Assembly (NCBI RefSeq): GCF_026241165.1
Contig: NZ_JAPFQN010000004.1
Location: forward strand, 247,682-311,681
Length of the DNA stretch: 64,000 bases
Reading direction: 5' to 3'
Source: Mangrovivirga halotolerans
Lineage (GTDB): Bacteria; Bacteroidota; Bacteroidia; Cytophagales; Cyclobacteriaceae
Shown piece by piece: positions 19,060-27,508 of the stretch. Positions within the stretch are counted from its first letter, which is position 1, and every line of letters starts with the position of its first letter. The translations under genes and the position numbers were made by a program. The notes below the pieces were generated by a model, which saw nothing but the letters and a program-made list of their open reading frames with translations, had not been told where the DNA came from and ran no database searches.

Positions 19060-19468
19060 CTCTACATACACCTAATTCATTCATGATGTTAATAAAGCAT
19101 TTAACAAGTGAACGATCAACTGAGTATTTCATAAGTGAAAACGCTTGAAATCTCAATTTACAAATTAACAATAATCGTATTAATGCGATTATAAATGCTC
19201 AAATCCACAAAGCTTGCGATAACTGTCTTTGGAAAGGGTGAAATACTTCCTATCTGGTTTATTTTTAGACAATTGTCACTGTATGTGTAAGTGTGTTAAA
19301 TGTGAATTTTTACTGCTGCTTAATGAAAAACGTGTGGTTGTTTGAGAATCCCTTTTTTGTTGAAATTACAATGACTAAAATCATTCTAACGGGCCATATA
19401 GGTACTTACTTTTTACGTGATAGCTGGTTATTTTTATCTATATCTATTGTTAACTTAATCAGCCAGTC
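19060..19468. other. Intergenic region between divergent genes
   Basis: No open frame or repeat was recognised. It must hold the promoter of the plus-strand DUF892 gene, but I cannot point to a convincing box. Confidence 0.4.
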
Positions 19469-19963
19469 ATGAGACATATTAAAAATTTCGAAGATCTTTT
19501 CGTAGAGCAATTAAAGGAACAATTTCATGGTGAGCGACAACAACATGGAGCTTTAATGACTTTACGGGAAAAAGCTACTGACACATCATTATTGCAAGCC
19601 ATTGACCACCATATTGGCCAGGTAAAAAGGCAAATGAAAAGCATGGAGCGGGTGTTTGAGTTGCTCAACCGCAACCTGCATGGTGAAGAAAATGTCGGAG
19701 TCAAAGGATTGATTCAGGAAGCAATCGAACTTGCAGAAAGGTGCACCAATGATGCTGTGCGCGATGCAGGCATTTTGAGTTCTATCCAACAGCTCAATCA
19801 CCATAACATTGCAAGCTTTGGTACGCTATGTACCTATGCAAAAGAGCTTGGACTGGAAGAAATAAAACTATTACTCGGAGGCTCCCTTGAAGAACAAAAG
19901 TCTATCGATCAGGATCTCTCTAGTTTAGCTATTGATAGTATTAATTTGATGGCTATGAAATAG
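19469..19963 (+). CDS. DUF892 / YciE-YciF-type ferritin-like protein
   Basis: The 164-residue protein has an all-helical, four-helix-bundle pattern: FEDLFVEQLKEQFHGERQQ at the start, an HH pair followed by Q..RME-like spacing (DHHIGQVKRQMKSME), and QQLNHHNIASFGTL near residue 112. Length and pattern fit the DUF892 family, linked in enterobacteria to stress response. A metal-binding role is suggested by the conserved Glu and His positions in the family. It is a lone plus-strand gene. Confidence 0.85.
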   Translation: MRHIKNFEDLFVEQLKEQFHGERQQHGALMTLREKATDTSLLQAIDHHIGQVKRQMKSMERVFELLNRNLHGEENVGVKGLIQEAIELAERCTNDAVRDAGILSSIQQLNHHNIASFGTLCTYAKELGLEEIKLLLGGSLEEQKSIDQDLSSLAIDSINLMAMK

Positions 19964-20048
19964 TAGAGTTTAAAATATATTGGTATTTGATATTTTGTCC
20001 TGACCCTAACCACCAGGCAGGAATGAAAGTGTTTTTTTATATTCGTTT

Positions 20049-20852
20049 TTAGAGATTAGGCGTTATAATAGGTTCAATATCCAAATCATTTCTACCAATA
20101 AAATACTTAAATCCAGTTGTGTCGCTTTTATTCACGAAAAGTTTTAAGGCGTATTTATTTTCGGTATAATGTTCTAATTCTTCAATAACCCCAAACTCAT
20201 ATTTAATATCTTCCTGGTTTCCCTGTTTCACAGGCGCGAAGTAAATTGTGTCATTTGATATTTTATATATTCCTTTGACTTCCGATATCCCGAAGCAAAC
20301 ATTTCTTTCCTTAAAAGTAAAATTGTCTTTTAGTTTAAATGTTGTTGTGCAGTTTGCAACGCCTTCTCTTTGTGCAATCAGTAGGTTTTTCCCTTCAAGT
20401 TTGTCAAGGTCAATAATTCCAATTGGTTTATAAAATGTAATTGTCAACACAAGCGTTAAAAGTCCTATTGTAATGAGTCGATACTTGTTTGATAATTTTT
20501 CTTTAACGGCTAAGTTTGTTTGCCATATTAGTGCTATTACAAGTCCGAAATATATTATCACTAAGAAAATAAATGCTGGAAATGCAAGAAATCCAAGTTT
20601 CCCTTCCCAATAATAAGTGGTATTTATCGTCAGGAAAAATATGATAGTAATAATTAATAGAGCTTTATTTTTCAATTTCGTTGTCTTTCGTGTTTTAAGC
20701 TGATTGCTAACTAATTGCTGAACTTCAGATATCGGGGGCTTTTTATTAGCAGGTTTGGTGGAAATATACGTATTCCTTTCCATTCCAGTAGATTTGACCG
20801 CCTCCGACTCTTTACATATTGTTATAGATGTTTTCACCAAAACTTCCACCAT
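20049..20852 (-). CDS. Hypothetical membrane protein
   Basis: The 267-residue open frame has about three transmembrane helices, at residues 63-80, 88-112 and 122-143. A C-terminal beta-rich domain follows, reminiscent of lipocalin-type folds (FKLKDNFTFKERNVCFGISE). The first 18 bases overlap the end of the upstream gene at 20834-22261, which suggests translational coupling. A later Met at residue 24 (start 20783) is an alternative that avoids the overlap. Function is unknown. Confidence 0.7.
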   Translation of the reverse strand: MVEVLVKTSITICKESEAVKSTGMERNTYISTKPANKKPPISEVQQLVSNQLKTRKTTKLKNKALLIITIIFFLTINTTYYWEGKLGFLAFPAFIFLVIIYFGLVIALIWQTNLAVKEKLSNKYRLITIGLLTLVLTITFYKPIGIIDLDKLEGKNLLIAQREGVANCTTTFKLKDNFTFKERNVCFGISEVKGIYKISNDTIYFAPVKQGNQEDIKYEFGVIEELEHYTENKYALKLFVNKSDTTGFKYFIGRNDLDIEPIITPNL

Positions 20853-22261
20853 GGATTAGTGTTTTTTGGCTTAGGTGTAGGATCATTCTTAAATCCTTTT
20901 TCTTTTATATCCCTTTGATTATGTTGAGAAGTATAGTTATCGATAAAATCCTCAACATTAATCTGGATACCCAAAAGATTAGCACGATCTTTATATTCTT
21001 CAATAAATCCTGGTATCAGAGATTTGTGTGAATTTTCCTCTAAGGTATATTCAGCGAAGTGAGAAAGGGCTTCCTTGAAATATTCTTTTGCCCGATCCTC
21101 TTGGTTGGACATACATAGTAAATCTATTTTATTAAACCCCTTGCAATGTTCAGCTACTGCATTAAGGTTAGGCAGTTTTTGAAAATATGGAATCACTATT
21201 TCATTAATTATTTTTAAAACAGCTTCTTCTACTTCTTGATAGTGATAGTTTTCTCCCTTCCAAAACGGATTTCTACTTTGTTCTGGTAAGCCTAAACGTT
21301 TAGGTTTAATGGGTATTATATTATTTACACTATTGCCATAGTGAAATTTATCTCTACCAAAAGTTTCCTTATACCATTTAGTTCTGTCACAAAGAATATT
21401 GAATGAAATATATGGTGATGCAAAAATTTCGTTTTCTTTTGGAGCTTTAAGATTAAACTTAAAACGTAATCCTTGATCATTTTTTATGAAAACACCTTTT
21501 TCTATTTCTGTCAATCCCAAGACAGAGATTGCTTTTCTAGCCTTTTCTAAAATGAGATTATAATGCGTAGTTAAAATTGATCCTTGAAATTTTTTAGGAA
21601 TTTCAATTGAGGAATCATTAAATGCTTTTTTCAGTTGATTGTAAGATGCTTCTGGAATATAATTATCTATATCTGCTCTGAACATTTTATCTGACATGTA
21701 ATTTTTACCAGTCATCAATTTCACTAGTTCAAATGCAATGCTACCTCCAATTTGATCATGAGTCCATTTATTTAATTCTTTTGATTGGGATGACTCAGTC
21801 AGAAAATACTCACAGTTATCGATTTGTTGTTTTTTGACATAATAATTACGTTCGATCTCCAATTCATTTCCAAAATTTGCTGACACATCGGGGTGGGCTC
21901 CTTCCTTTAACCTTACCAATTGGCCGTTTTTAATATAGGCATAGCCATATGAATTAGCTATTTCATAATTCATGATGGTTAGAATATCTTTATTAGGAAA
22001 TCTTGAAGCCAGTTTATTCTCGTTTTCAGAAAGGTTATTCTTATCACGATTGGATTGGTAGGCTCCTTCAAAAATAAAGAATGTAGAACCATTGATCTTA
22101 CCAACATAAACGCCATTTCTTAGCCGGCCAGAATCTGCTTCATCAAAACGAGCTTTTCCCAGTTTCTTATAGTCGCTAAAACCTAAAAGATCAAGTACTT
22201 CTTTTTCTTCAGGTTCCGATAATTCAGAATTTATAAAAATTGCTTCGCTAGAAAATCCCAT
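20834..22261 (-). CDS. Hypothetical protein, C-terminal half DUF4304-like
   Basis: The 475-residue protein is soluble, with no signal. The N-terminal half has a conserved-looking core (SGRLRNGVYVGKINGSTFFI, MNYEIANSYGYAYIKNGQLVR) that I cannot name. The second half, from about residue 225, resembles DUF4304 proteins: a helix, GLTEIEKGVFIKNDQGLRF, a strand PYISFNILCDR, then PFWKGENYHYQEVEEAVLKI and a helical tail. DUF4304 proteins often lie in variable, cassette-like contexts. The gene overlaps the downstream membrane protein by 19 bp, so the two probably act together. Confidence 0.75.
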   Translation of the reverse strand: MGFSSEAIFINSELSEPEEKEVLDLLGFSDYKKLGKARFDEADSGRLRNGVYVGKINGSTFFIFEGAYQSNRDKNNLSENENKLASRFPNKDILTIMNYEIANSYGYAYIKNGQLVRLKEGAHPDVSANFGNELEIERNYYVKKQQIDNCEYFLTESSQSKELNKWTHDQIGGSIAFELVKLMTGKNYMSDKMFRADIDNYIPEASYNQLKKAFNDSSIEIPKKFQGSILTTHYNLILEKARKAISVLGLTEIEKGVFIKNDQGLRFKFNLKAPKENEIFASPYISFNILCDRTKWYKETFGRDKFHYGNSVNNIIPIKPKRLGLPEQSRNPFWKGENYHYQEVEEAVLKIINEIVIPYFQKLPNLNAVAEHCKGFNKIDLLCMSNQEDRAKEYFKEALSHFAEYTLEENSHKSLIPGFIEEYKDRANLLGIQINVEDFIDNYTSQHNQRDIKEKGFKNDPTPKPKNTNPWWKFW

Positions 22262-22287
22262 AAATGTTTTATAAATTTTATACTTGG

Positions 22288-22520
22288 GCCAATCAGCAGC
22301 CCTTATTTCTTATATAATTCTTGTGATTTGGTTGTTAATAAATCCCTATAAAGGCTAAAATATCTGTTTCCGGTTCAAATTCAAACATCATTGGGTATTT
22401 ATACCTGCATGTAATCTTTTGTAACCAATGGTAATTGGATGGTCTTAATGGTTTTTAAAACTTTGATACACATCCTTTTTTAAAAAGTCTGAAGTTATGC
22501 TATCGCTGAACCCATGATAG
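22288..22520 (-). repeat. Family E repeat, degraded, with family H hairpin
   Basis: TTATTTCTTATATAATTCTT and GATTTGGTTGTTAATAAATC mark a family E copy whose left hairpin arm is lost. CATGTAATCTTTTGTAACC continues the shared core. After TTTGATACACATCC it runs into GAAGTTATGCTATCGCTGAA (family H). Nearly the same 230-bp arrangement is found at 24100-24345. Confidence 0.65.
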
Positions 22521-22648
22521 CAGAGAAAGTATGAATTATAAATAGTAACGGTTCAAGTCTCAACCTGAACCATTATTATATTTATATATGGTCACTTTAG
22601 CTTTATTGATAAAGTATTCAGAAAATGAAATATTTGATTACAAAAAAG
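22521..22648. other. 3' flank of the NTF2-like gene
   Basis: This is short intergenic DNA with a weak stem GGTTCA / TGAACC at 22549-22570 that might act as a terminator for the minus-strand gene. There is no coding potential. Confidence 0.35.
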
Positions 22649-23038
22649 TTAGTCTATTACTTTTTCCAAATGCCAAATTTTAGAAACTATTTGCCAGCCG
22701 TCTTCTCCATTAACAAAACCAAGATGGTCTACAAATATATTTTCGTGTGCTCTGATTCTTATTTTTACTGTTGCACAGTTTGATGATAACCAATCAATCA
22801 TTAGAATTTCGGCTTCTGGTTTTTGTCCTTTACTTTTAGGTGATGTTCTTCCCCCAACATCTTTGCTAAAGCTATCAATGGGTTCAACGAAAACCTTTCC
22901 CTTATCAACATCAAACAGGCTGGAACTTTTGTGAAATACTTTATTTAATAATTTTGTGTCGCAATAATAAAGAGCATCGAAGTAAACTTGTACTGCATTC
23001 ATTAAATCAGTAGGTAGATTCATTTTTTGCTTGTGCAT
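22649..23038 (-). CDS. NTF2-like / putative lumazine-binding small protein
   Basis: The 129-residue protein has the SnoaL/NTF2-like cone fold pattern. An N-terminal helix VQVYFDALYYCD is followed by KVFHKSSSLFDVD, then a beta-sheet with TVKIRIRAHENIFVDHLGF and GEDGWQIVSKIWHLE at the end. This matches the putative lumazine-binding group of the NTF2-like superfamily. Ligand and activity are unknown. It is divergent from a LysR regulator with a 136-bp shared upstream region, the usual arrangement for a LysR target gene. Confidence 0.85.
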   Translation of the reverse strand: MHKQKMNLPTDLMNAVQVYFDALYYCDTKLLNKVFHKSSSLFDVDKGKVFVEPIDSFSKDVGGRTSPKSKGQKPEAEILMIDWLSSNCATVKIRIRAHENIFVDHLGFVNGEDGWQIVSKIWHLEKVID

Positions 23039-23160
23039 AATCTCAAAAATTTAAATTAATTTCAAAAATAGATTGTAGGAGGATGGTTATTAATTCTTGA
23101 AATTGAGCATTTTAAATCTTTCGCTGAAAAGTTTTCAATTAGCAAAAGGATACAACTTGT

Positions 23161-23168
23161 TATCTTTG
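23161..23168 (+). promoter_or_regulatory. Candidate -7 box (TATCTTTG) before the LysR gene
   Basis: TATCTTTG fits the Bacteroidota -7 consensus TAnnTTTG and lies only 6 bp before the LysR start codon, so a transcript from it would be nearly leaderless. The -33 element is not clear. The region between 23039 and 23174 should also hold the regulator's own binding site, which I cannot pinpoint. Confidence 0.35.
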
Positions 23169-23174
23169 TGACCT

Positions 23175-24065
23175 ATGGAAATAAAATATTTTAGACTAAT
23201 AAAAACAATTGAGGAGGAGGGAAGTATTGCCAATTCTGCCGATAAATTGTATTTAACGCAATCTGCGTTAAGTCACCAATTAAGAGAATTGGAAGAGCGT
23301 TTAGGGTTTAAAGTATTTCATAGAAAGCGGAACAAATGGCAGTTGACAGAAGAAGGAGTGGAGCTTTATAAAGTAGGTGATTCTATACTTGAAAGCATCG
23401 AAAGAGGGTTTCAAAACATAGAGCAATTGCGAACAGCTTCTGTTGGTAAAATAAAAGTTAGTACCGAATGTTATAGTTTTTATCAGGGGCTGTCTTCTTT
23501 CATACAAAAAATGGGACTTCTCTATCCAGAAATAGAAGTAGATCTGATTCTTGAAGCCACCTATCAACCTATTTCAAAAGTTTTATGTAATGAGATAGAT
23601 ATTGCCATTGTTACCCAAAAACCTATAAACGAGAGTCTATGTAGTATAGAAGTCTATGAAGATGAAATTCTTGCGATTGTTCACAAAGAGAATCCATTAA
23701 GCAAGGTCGATTTTTTGAAAGCGAAAGATTTTTTAGATATTCAACTAATAATTCATTCTTTTCCCTTAGAGACAGTCTCGGTATATGAACTATTTTTAAA
23801 ACCGAATAATGTTATTCCATCAAAAATTTCTGCAATTCCTTTGACAGAGGTAGCCTTGGAAATGGTAGATGCAAATATGGGAGTAATGTGTATGCCTAAT
23901 TGGGCATTAAACTCTTTTAAATTGTCTGATGATATTGAGTTTAAACGGATAAGTAGAAATGGTTTGAAGAGAACACATTATTTGGTTTATCGCAAATCAG
24001 ATAAAGACAAAAAGTATATTAAAGATTTTATTTCAAACTTTGAGGATGATTTTTCAAAGCACTGA
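23175..24065 (+). CDS. LysR-family transcriptional regulator
   Basis: The 296-residue protein has the usual length and order. An N-terminal winged helix-turn-helix is followed by the periplasmic-binding-protein-like effector domain (about residues 88-290). The helix-turn-helix has RLIKTIEEEGSIANSADKL, the recognition part LTQSALSHQLRELEERLGF and the wing VFHRKRNKWQLTEEG. It presumably controls the divergent NTF2-like gene and itself. Sequence spacing does not reveal the effector. It is followed on its 3' side by a family E repeat. Confidence 0.93.
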   Translation: MEIKYFRLIKTIEEEGSIANSADKLYLTQSALSHQLRELEERLGFKVFHRKRNKWQLTEEGVELYKVGDSILESIERGFQNIEQLRTASVGKIKVSTECYSFYQGLSSFIQKMGLLYPEIEVDLILEATYQPISKVLCNEIDIAIVTQKPINESLCSIEVYEDEILAIVHKENPLSKVDFLKAKDFLDIQLIIHSFPLETVSVYELFLKPNNVIPSKISAIPLTEVALEMVDANMGVMCMPNWALNSFKLSDDIEFKRISRNGLKRTHYLVYRKSDKDKKYIKDFISNFEDDFSKH

Positions 24066-24099
24066 TTTTTTGAATATGTTGCTGATGAAGGTACAAGAG

Positions 24100-24345
24100 T
24101 CACCCTCTGAACCTTATTCCATATATAATATCGTTGTTTTGGTTGGTAAAATATCCCTATAAAGGCTTAAAAATCCCTTTTACCAGTTCAAATTCAAACA
24201 TCACCTGTTATTTATACCCGCATGTAATTTTTTCTAACCGATGGTAATTGGTAGGTCTTAATGGTTTTTAAAACTTTGATACAAATCCTTTTTTTAAAAT
24301 TCTGAAGTTATGCTATCGCTGAACTCCAGACAGAGATGGAATTTC
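24100..24345 (-). repeat. Family E repeat with family H hairpin
   Basis: CTTATTCCATATATAATATCGTTG opens the copy; the hairpin's left arm is degraded (GTACAAGAGTC). Shared core strings TTCAAATTCAAAC and CATGTAATTTTTTCTAACCG follow. GAAGTTATGCTATCGCTGAA and CTCCAGACAG form the terminal hairpin just before the esterase stop. It is nearly colinear with 22288-22520. Confidence 0.65.
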
Positions 24346-24375
24346 ACAATTAGATAGCTTGTTTTATATACATTT

Positions 24376-25524
24376 TTACCACCCGTTTTTTGTTTTTTCA
24401 GCTTTTATTTCATCAATGATATCACTTTTTCCTTCCCAGTCGTTCTCAACAGTATTTAAAAGATGTTTTGCCTTTTCTAAGTATTTTCTTGATTCTACTT
24501 TGTCTTTATCATTTGTTAACTCATAAAGGGACAAGTGAAATGCAAAATATCTCGGATAATATTCAAGCCCCAATTTATAAATTTCGATCGCATAATCATC
24601 ATACTCACTGTACGAAAACCGTGAAGCAATACCGTTTATTTCAGCTATTTCAGGTGGGTAAAAATAAGTTTCGATTTTTGATGCTGATATTACTTTTTCC
24701 ACTTCTTTTTCTGGTGATTCAGGGACATTAACCATTTTATATTCATCATTGACTTTCGCAATGTTCGAATATCTATCCCTAAAATTTTCAAATAATCTTG
24801 TTATTAGAGTTGGTGTCGATACAATTGGAACAGCATTATGTGACGAATAATCGGCTTCGAATACCTTGATTGAATTAAAAAAGTCAGGGTATTTTTCTTT
24901 TAGTTCGTTGAATTTTTTTCGGTGATAATAGTCTTTATGGCCGGCAATTCCACCGATGCTTATTGAAATATCACCTTTTTCTAATTTATTATTCTGTTGA
25001 AAACCATTCACTAACAGCTCTATTTTATCGAGTGGTGTATTCGCTATAACAGAAGAATAATAGCCCGGATGATTGTAATATGAATAGAGTGAAAACGATG
25101 CTGAAAATGAGTGGCCAATAATTACTTTATAATCACCTGGATTATATTTAGATAGCTCCTTGTCTAATTCTTGCGTTATGAAAATGTCAAGTGGTAATTC
25201 GGTTTTTAGGTCCACAATGCCACATTCTTTGATACGGTTTTTATGGGGAATAGCGACAACAATCGCATTGGGGATCTCATGTGTGTATTGTAAATATTTT
25301 ATATCTGAAAGTATTGGGTTGACAAACCATTCGTGTTGTCCATCAAGAATATAAATGACAGGAAGTTTAATAGAATCCGATTTGTATTTGTAAGACTCTG
25401 GTTTGTGAATATATACGGTTCTATCCTCTTTAAATGCTTTTGAATAAAAAGACAGAGTGTCTACTTCCTGTCCATATGTTAGTGACGAAATAATAAATAA
25501 TATCAGAAAACTTAAAATCTTCAT
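24376..25524 (-). CDS. Secreted esterase-like alpha/beta hydrolase (esterase-D family)
   Basis: The 382-residue protein has a signal peptide ending LTYGQ. The alpha/beta-hydrolase fold of the putative esterase family (PF00756 type) shows PVIYILDGQHEWF, the nucleophile elbow GHSFSA and the likely catalytic His in SSHNAVP. Residues beyond 290 form helical TPR-like units (YAIEIYKLGLEYYPRYFAF). Related Bacteroidota proteins hydrolyse acyl esters or siderophores, but the substrate here is not determined. It is a single gene with a putative promoter just upstream. A related enzyme is encoded at 48816-49745. Confidence 0.88.
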   Translation of the reverse strand: MKILSFLILFIISSLTYGQEVDTLSFYSKAFKEDRTVYIHKPESYKYKSDSIKLPVIYILDGQHEWFVNPILSDIKYLQYTHEIPNAIVVAIPHKNRIKECGIVDLKTELPLDIFITQELDKELSKYNPGDYKVIIGHSFSASFSLYSYYNHPGYYSSVIANTPLDKIELLVNGFQQNNKLEKGDISISIGGIAGHKDYYHRKKFNELKEKYPDFFNSIKVFEADYSSHNAVPIVSTPTLITRLFENFRDRYSNIAKVNDEYKMVNVPESPEKEVEKVISASKIETYFYPPEIAEINGIASRFSYSEYDDYAIEIYKLGLEYYPRYFAFHLSLYELTNDKDKVESRKYLEKAKHLLNTVENDWEGKSDIIDEIKAEKTKNGW

Positions 25525-25549
25525 TTACAAGTCTATTTTAATGGCTGGT

Positions 25550-25660
25550 GATGTCAAAGTTATATGTCAGCCGAAAACTACGGTTGCTTTTAAAATCGCA
25601 TAATTGATACCCAAATATAATCGCCTTCTCTTAAAAAGAGAAAGAAGGTTGAAAACAAAA
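25550..25660 (-). repeat. Degraded family A attC-like site
   Basis: GTCAAAGTTATATGTCAGCC, ACTACGGTTGCTTTTAAAA, CGCATAATTGATACCCAAA and TATAATCGCC line up in order with the intact family A sites at 56056 and 57983. The right arm is replaced by a hairpin (CCTTCTCTT / AAGAGAAAGAAGG at 25624-25648) and has no GTTRRRY end. The neighbouring gene ends are no longer in cassette register, so this reads as a relic. Confidence 0.55.
25555..25562 (-). promoter_or_regulatory. Candidate -7 box (TAACTTTG) before the esterase gene
   Basis: On the minus strand TAACTTTG matches TAnnTTTG and lies 31 bp before the start at 25524. No clear -33 element was seen. It overlaps the degraded attC-like site, as cassette promoters often do. 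Confidence 0.4.
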
Positions 25661-25892
25661 AGTCGAGTTGTTGAAAGTCAGTCGTTTATGTTTAATTTAT
25701 AAGGAAGGGATGTATGGAAGTGTGAGAGTTAATAATTTCCAATAAAAGATATAAGCCGCTGTTCAGTGTTTAATATCAAATTGTTAATCGTATGCCTACC
25801 CTTATTAAAGGCTGAAAAAAACCGTATCTATTTTATTAGTTGATAGCACTAGGGGAGCTTCTAAGAAGGGTTATTGAAGGCAATTTTGAAAA
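25661..25892. other. Intergenic region, no gene
   Basis: No coding potential was seen. Faint similarity to the family E core (CTTATTAAAGGCTGAAAA) appears at about 25800, too weak to call. Confidence 0.35.
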
Positions 25893-25966
25893 TGACCCCG
25901 ATACAATCCCTGCTATTCATTAAAAGTCTGAAGTTACGCTATCGCTAATCTTCAGACAGTGGGGCT
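25893..25966 (-). repeat. Family H hairpin repeat
   Basis: CTGAAGTTACGCTATCGC and TAATCTTCAGACAG form the same hairpin as at 14127-14190, with matching flank ATACAATCCCTGC. Here it is not followed by a minus-strand stop codon; the next gene is on the plus strand 127 bp away. The gene it once ended may have been lost. Confidence 0.65.
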
Positions 25967-26092
25967 ATCATAAATTCTAAGTAATCAATCCCTTGTGAAA
26001 AGAGTAGGAAAACTGTTTTAATGATTTTTTCAATTAAGAATAATGATTACATTTGAGATTACTTTTTTATTTAAATATTCAACCAAAACGCT

Positions 26093-27025
26093 ATGAGAGT
26101 CAATCAAAATTTTTTACTCGTTAGTATGTTCGCTCTATTTCTTGGCTTGTTTTCCTGCAGTGAAGACGAAACTTTAGAAAATAATTTCAGCAACAATAAT
26201 TTAAATCAATTTACTCCGGATCAGGCGGATTGGTCTACTTTCTATTCCAAGCCTAAAGAAGCAGGTAACACCTCTCACGATCCTGATGGCGTGTTTTGGA
26301 TAAGTGCTCAAACTTGGGAAAACTCAAAATGGGACGGTGAAAGTATTTGTGATCCAACTAAATTGACGCGGGAGGAATTTCTAAAATGTTTGTTTCCGGA
26401 ATCTGGTGATGTCCTAAAGGGTATTTATGAGCTTTATTATGAACATAAACCTTTTGCAGATGTCAATAACCCCACTAAGGAAGAGGTCAATGAGTGGCAC
26501 AGAATTGTGATAAACCATTTGAGGGCCCTTGTAGGTTATACTAGTCAGGATCGACAGATCGAAAAAGACCGTTGTTTGTTTGCCCGTGCCTTATGGGGTG
26601 ATCAAAGGAAATTTACAACCATGTGGGATGCAGAATACCCAGGAGATAATGGGTCAGCATACGGTCCTTGTCAGGGATCCACTAATTCACACTGTGGAGC
26701 AACCTTTGTACCCGATGCAGAAGATCAGGCAGCATACCTGCCAGAAGGATTTGAACCTTGTGGTACACCTGGAGGATCAGAAGGAATTTTCTCTGCTGCT
26801 AAATCAAATATTCCATGGTCTATTAAAATTTGTCGTGTTATCTCTCAAACTATAGGAGCTGAAGGGTTTTGGGGAGGCCATACCGGGCCTTGGTTTCACA
26901 GGCAAAAGTTTGGATTTAGTTTCTGGGACATCGACCCAACTAATAACAACAGCAATGCAATACTACGGGCAAAATGGGGAGGTACGCTTATGCCTAGCCT
27001 ATATTGTCATCCGGACATATGTTGA
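26093..27025 (+). CDS. Lipoprotein of unknown function, Cys-rich C-terminal half
   Basis: The 310-residue protein has a lipobox FLGLFSC. The mature part is rich in Trp, Gly and Asp, and from about residue 105 has regularly spaced Cys residues (TSQDRQIEKDRCLFARALWG, NSHCGATFVPDA, EGFEPCGTPGG, WSIKICRV, SLYCHPDIC). These suggest disulphides in a secreted domain. No family was recognised. It is one of four plus-strand genes in the window and has its own terminator. Confidence 0.8.
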   Translation: MRVNQNFLLVSMFALFLGLFSCSEDETLENNFSNNNLNQFTPDQADWSTFYSKPKEAGNTSHDPDGVFWISAQTWENSKWDGESICDPTKLTREEFLKCLFPESGDVLKGIYELYYEHKPFADVNNPTKEEVNEWHRIVINHLRALVGYTSQDRQIEKDRCLFARALWGDQRKFTTMWDAEYPGDNGSAYGPCQGSTNSHCGATFVPDAEDQAAYLPEGFEPCGTPGGSEGIFSAAKSNIPWSIKICRVISQTIGAEGFWGGHTGPWFHRQKFGFSFWDIDPTNNNSNAILRAKWGGTLMPSLYCHPDIC

Positions 27026-27054
27026 TTGTGATTAATAGCAATATTTACTTTTGA

Positions 27055-27118
27055 GGAGGGAGCCTCCATCATTTCGTTAAAAAGGTGATTTGATGGTGTC
27101 TCCCTTTTGAATAAGGGT
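27055..27118 (+). terminator. Terminator after the 26093-27025 gene
   Basis: AGGGAG...CTCCATCA pairs with TGATGG...CTCCCT around a loop, followed by TTTT. It begins 30 bp past the stop codon. Confidence 0.7.
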
Positions 27119-27209
27119 AACGGTTGGGATTAAGAAATCGTGGAACTTAAATTCATTTTAGTATCAAACCGTTAAGTTGTTTGTTAATATCATATGTTGT
27201 GTGGTGTTT

Positions 27210-27437
27210 TTATTCAATTAACGTCCACTTTTCATTTGATTTTTTATTATAAAACTGAACAATTCCTTTATCCCTTGCTTTAATTGTCCACGAAATCCGA
27301 TTCAGTTCATTTAGATTGCTTTTTGTCACCTTATACACATCATTATAAGTAATTCCATCAAGTTCCCAATCCGGCATAAATTCAATAGTCAAAGAATCTG
27401 ATGTTTCATTTTGCGCTAACATATAAAAATGAAACAA
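27210..27437 (-). pseudogene. 5'-truncated relative of the 47392-47967 lipoprotein
   Basis: This is an open frame of 75 codons whose C-terminal part aligns with the end of the lipoprotein at 47392-47967: LDGITYNDVYKV / INGINYDNVYLM, and GIVQFYNKKSNEKWTLIE / GIIQFIDHSNGFTWNRIN. The homologue has about 100 residues and a signal peptide before this point, which are missing here. Upstream DNA goes directly into a family H hairpin (27443-27500). This is a remnant, possibly still translated. Confidence 0.65.
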
Positions 27438-27442
27438 GTCAT

Positions 27443-27500
27443 TATCAAATCTGTCTAATAAAAATCCTGAAGTTACGTATCGGCTAACTCAAGAGAGTGC
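27443..27500 (-). repeat. Family H hairpin repeat, diverged
   Basis: CTGAAGTTACGTATCGGC and the following TAACTCAAGAGAGTGCGGGC are a variant of the family H hairpin, 8 bp before the stop codon of the GH30 gene. Confidence 0.55.
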
Positions 27501-27508
27501 GGGCTATT

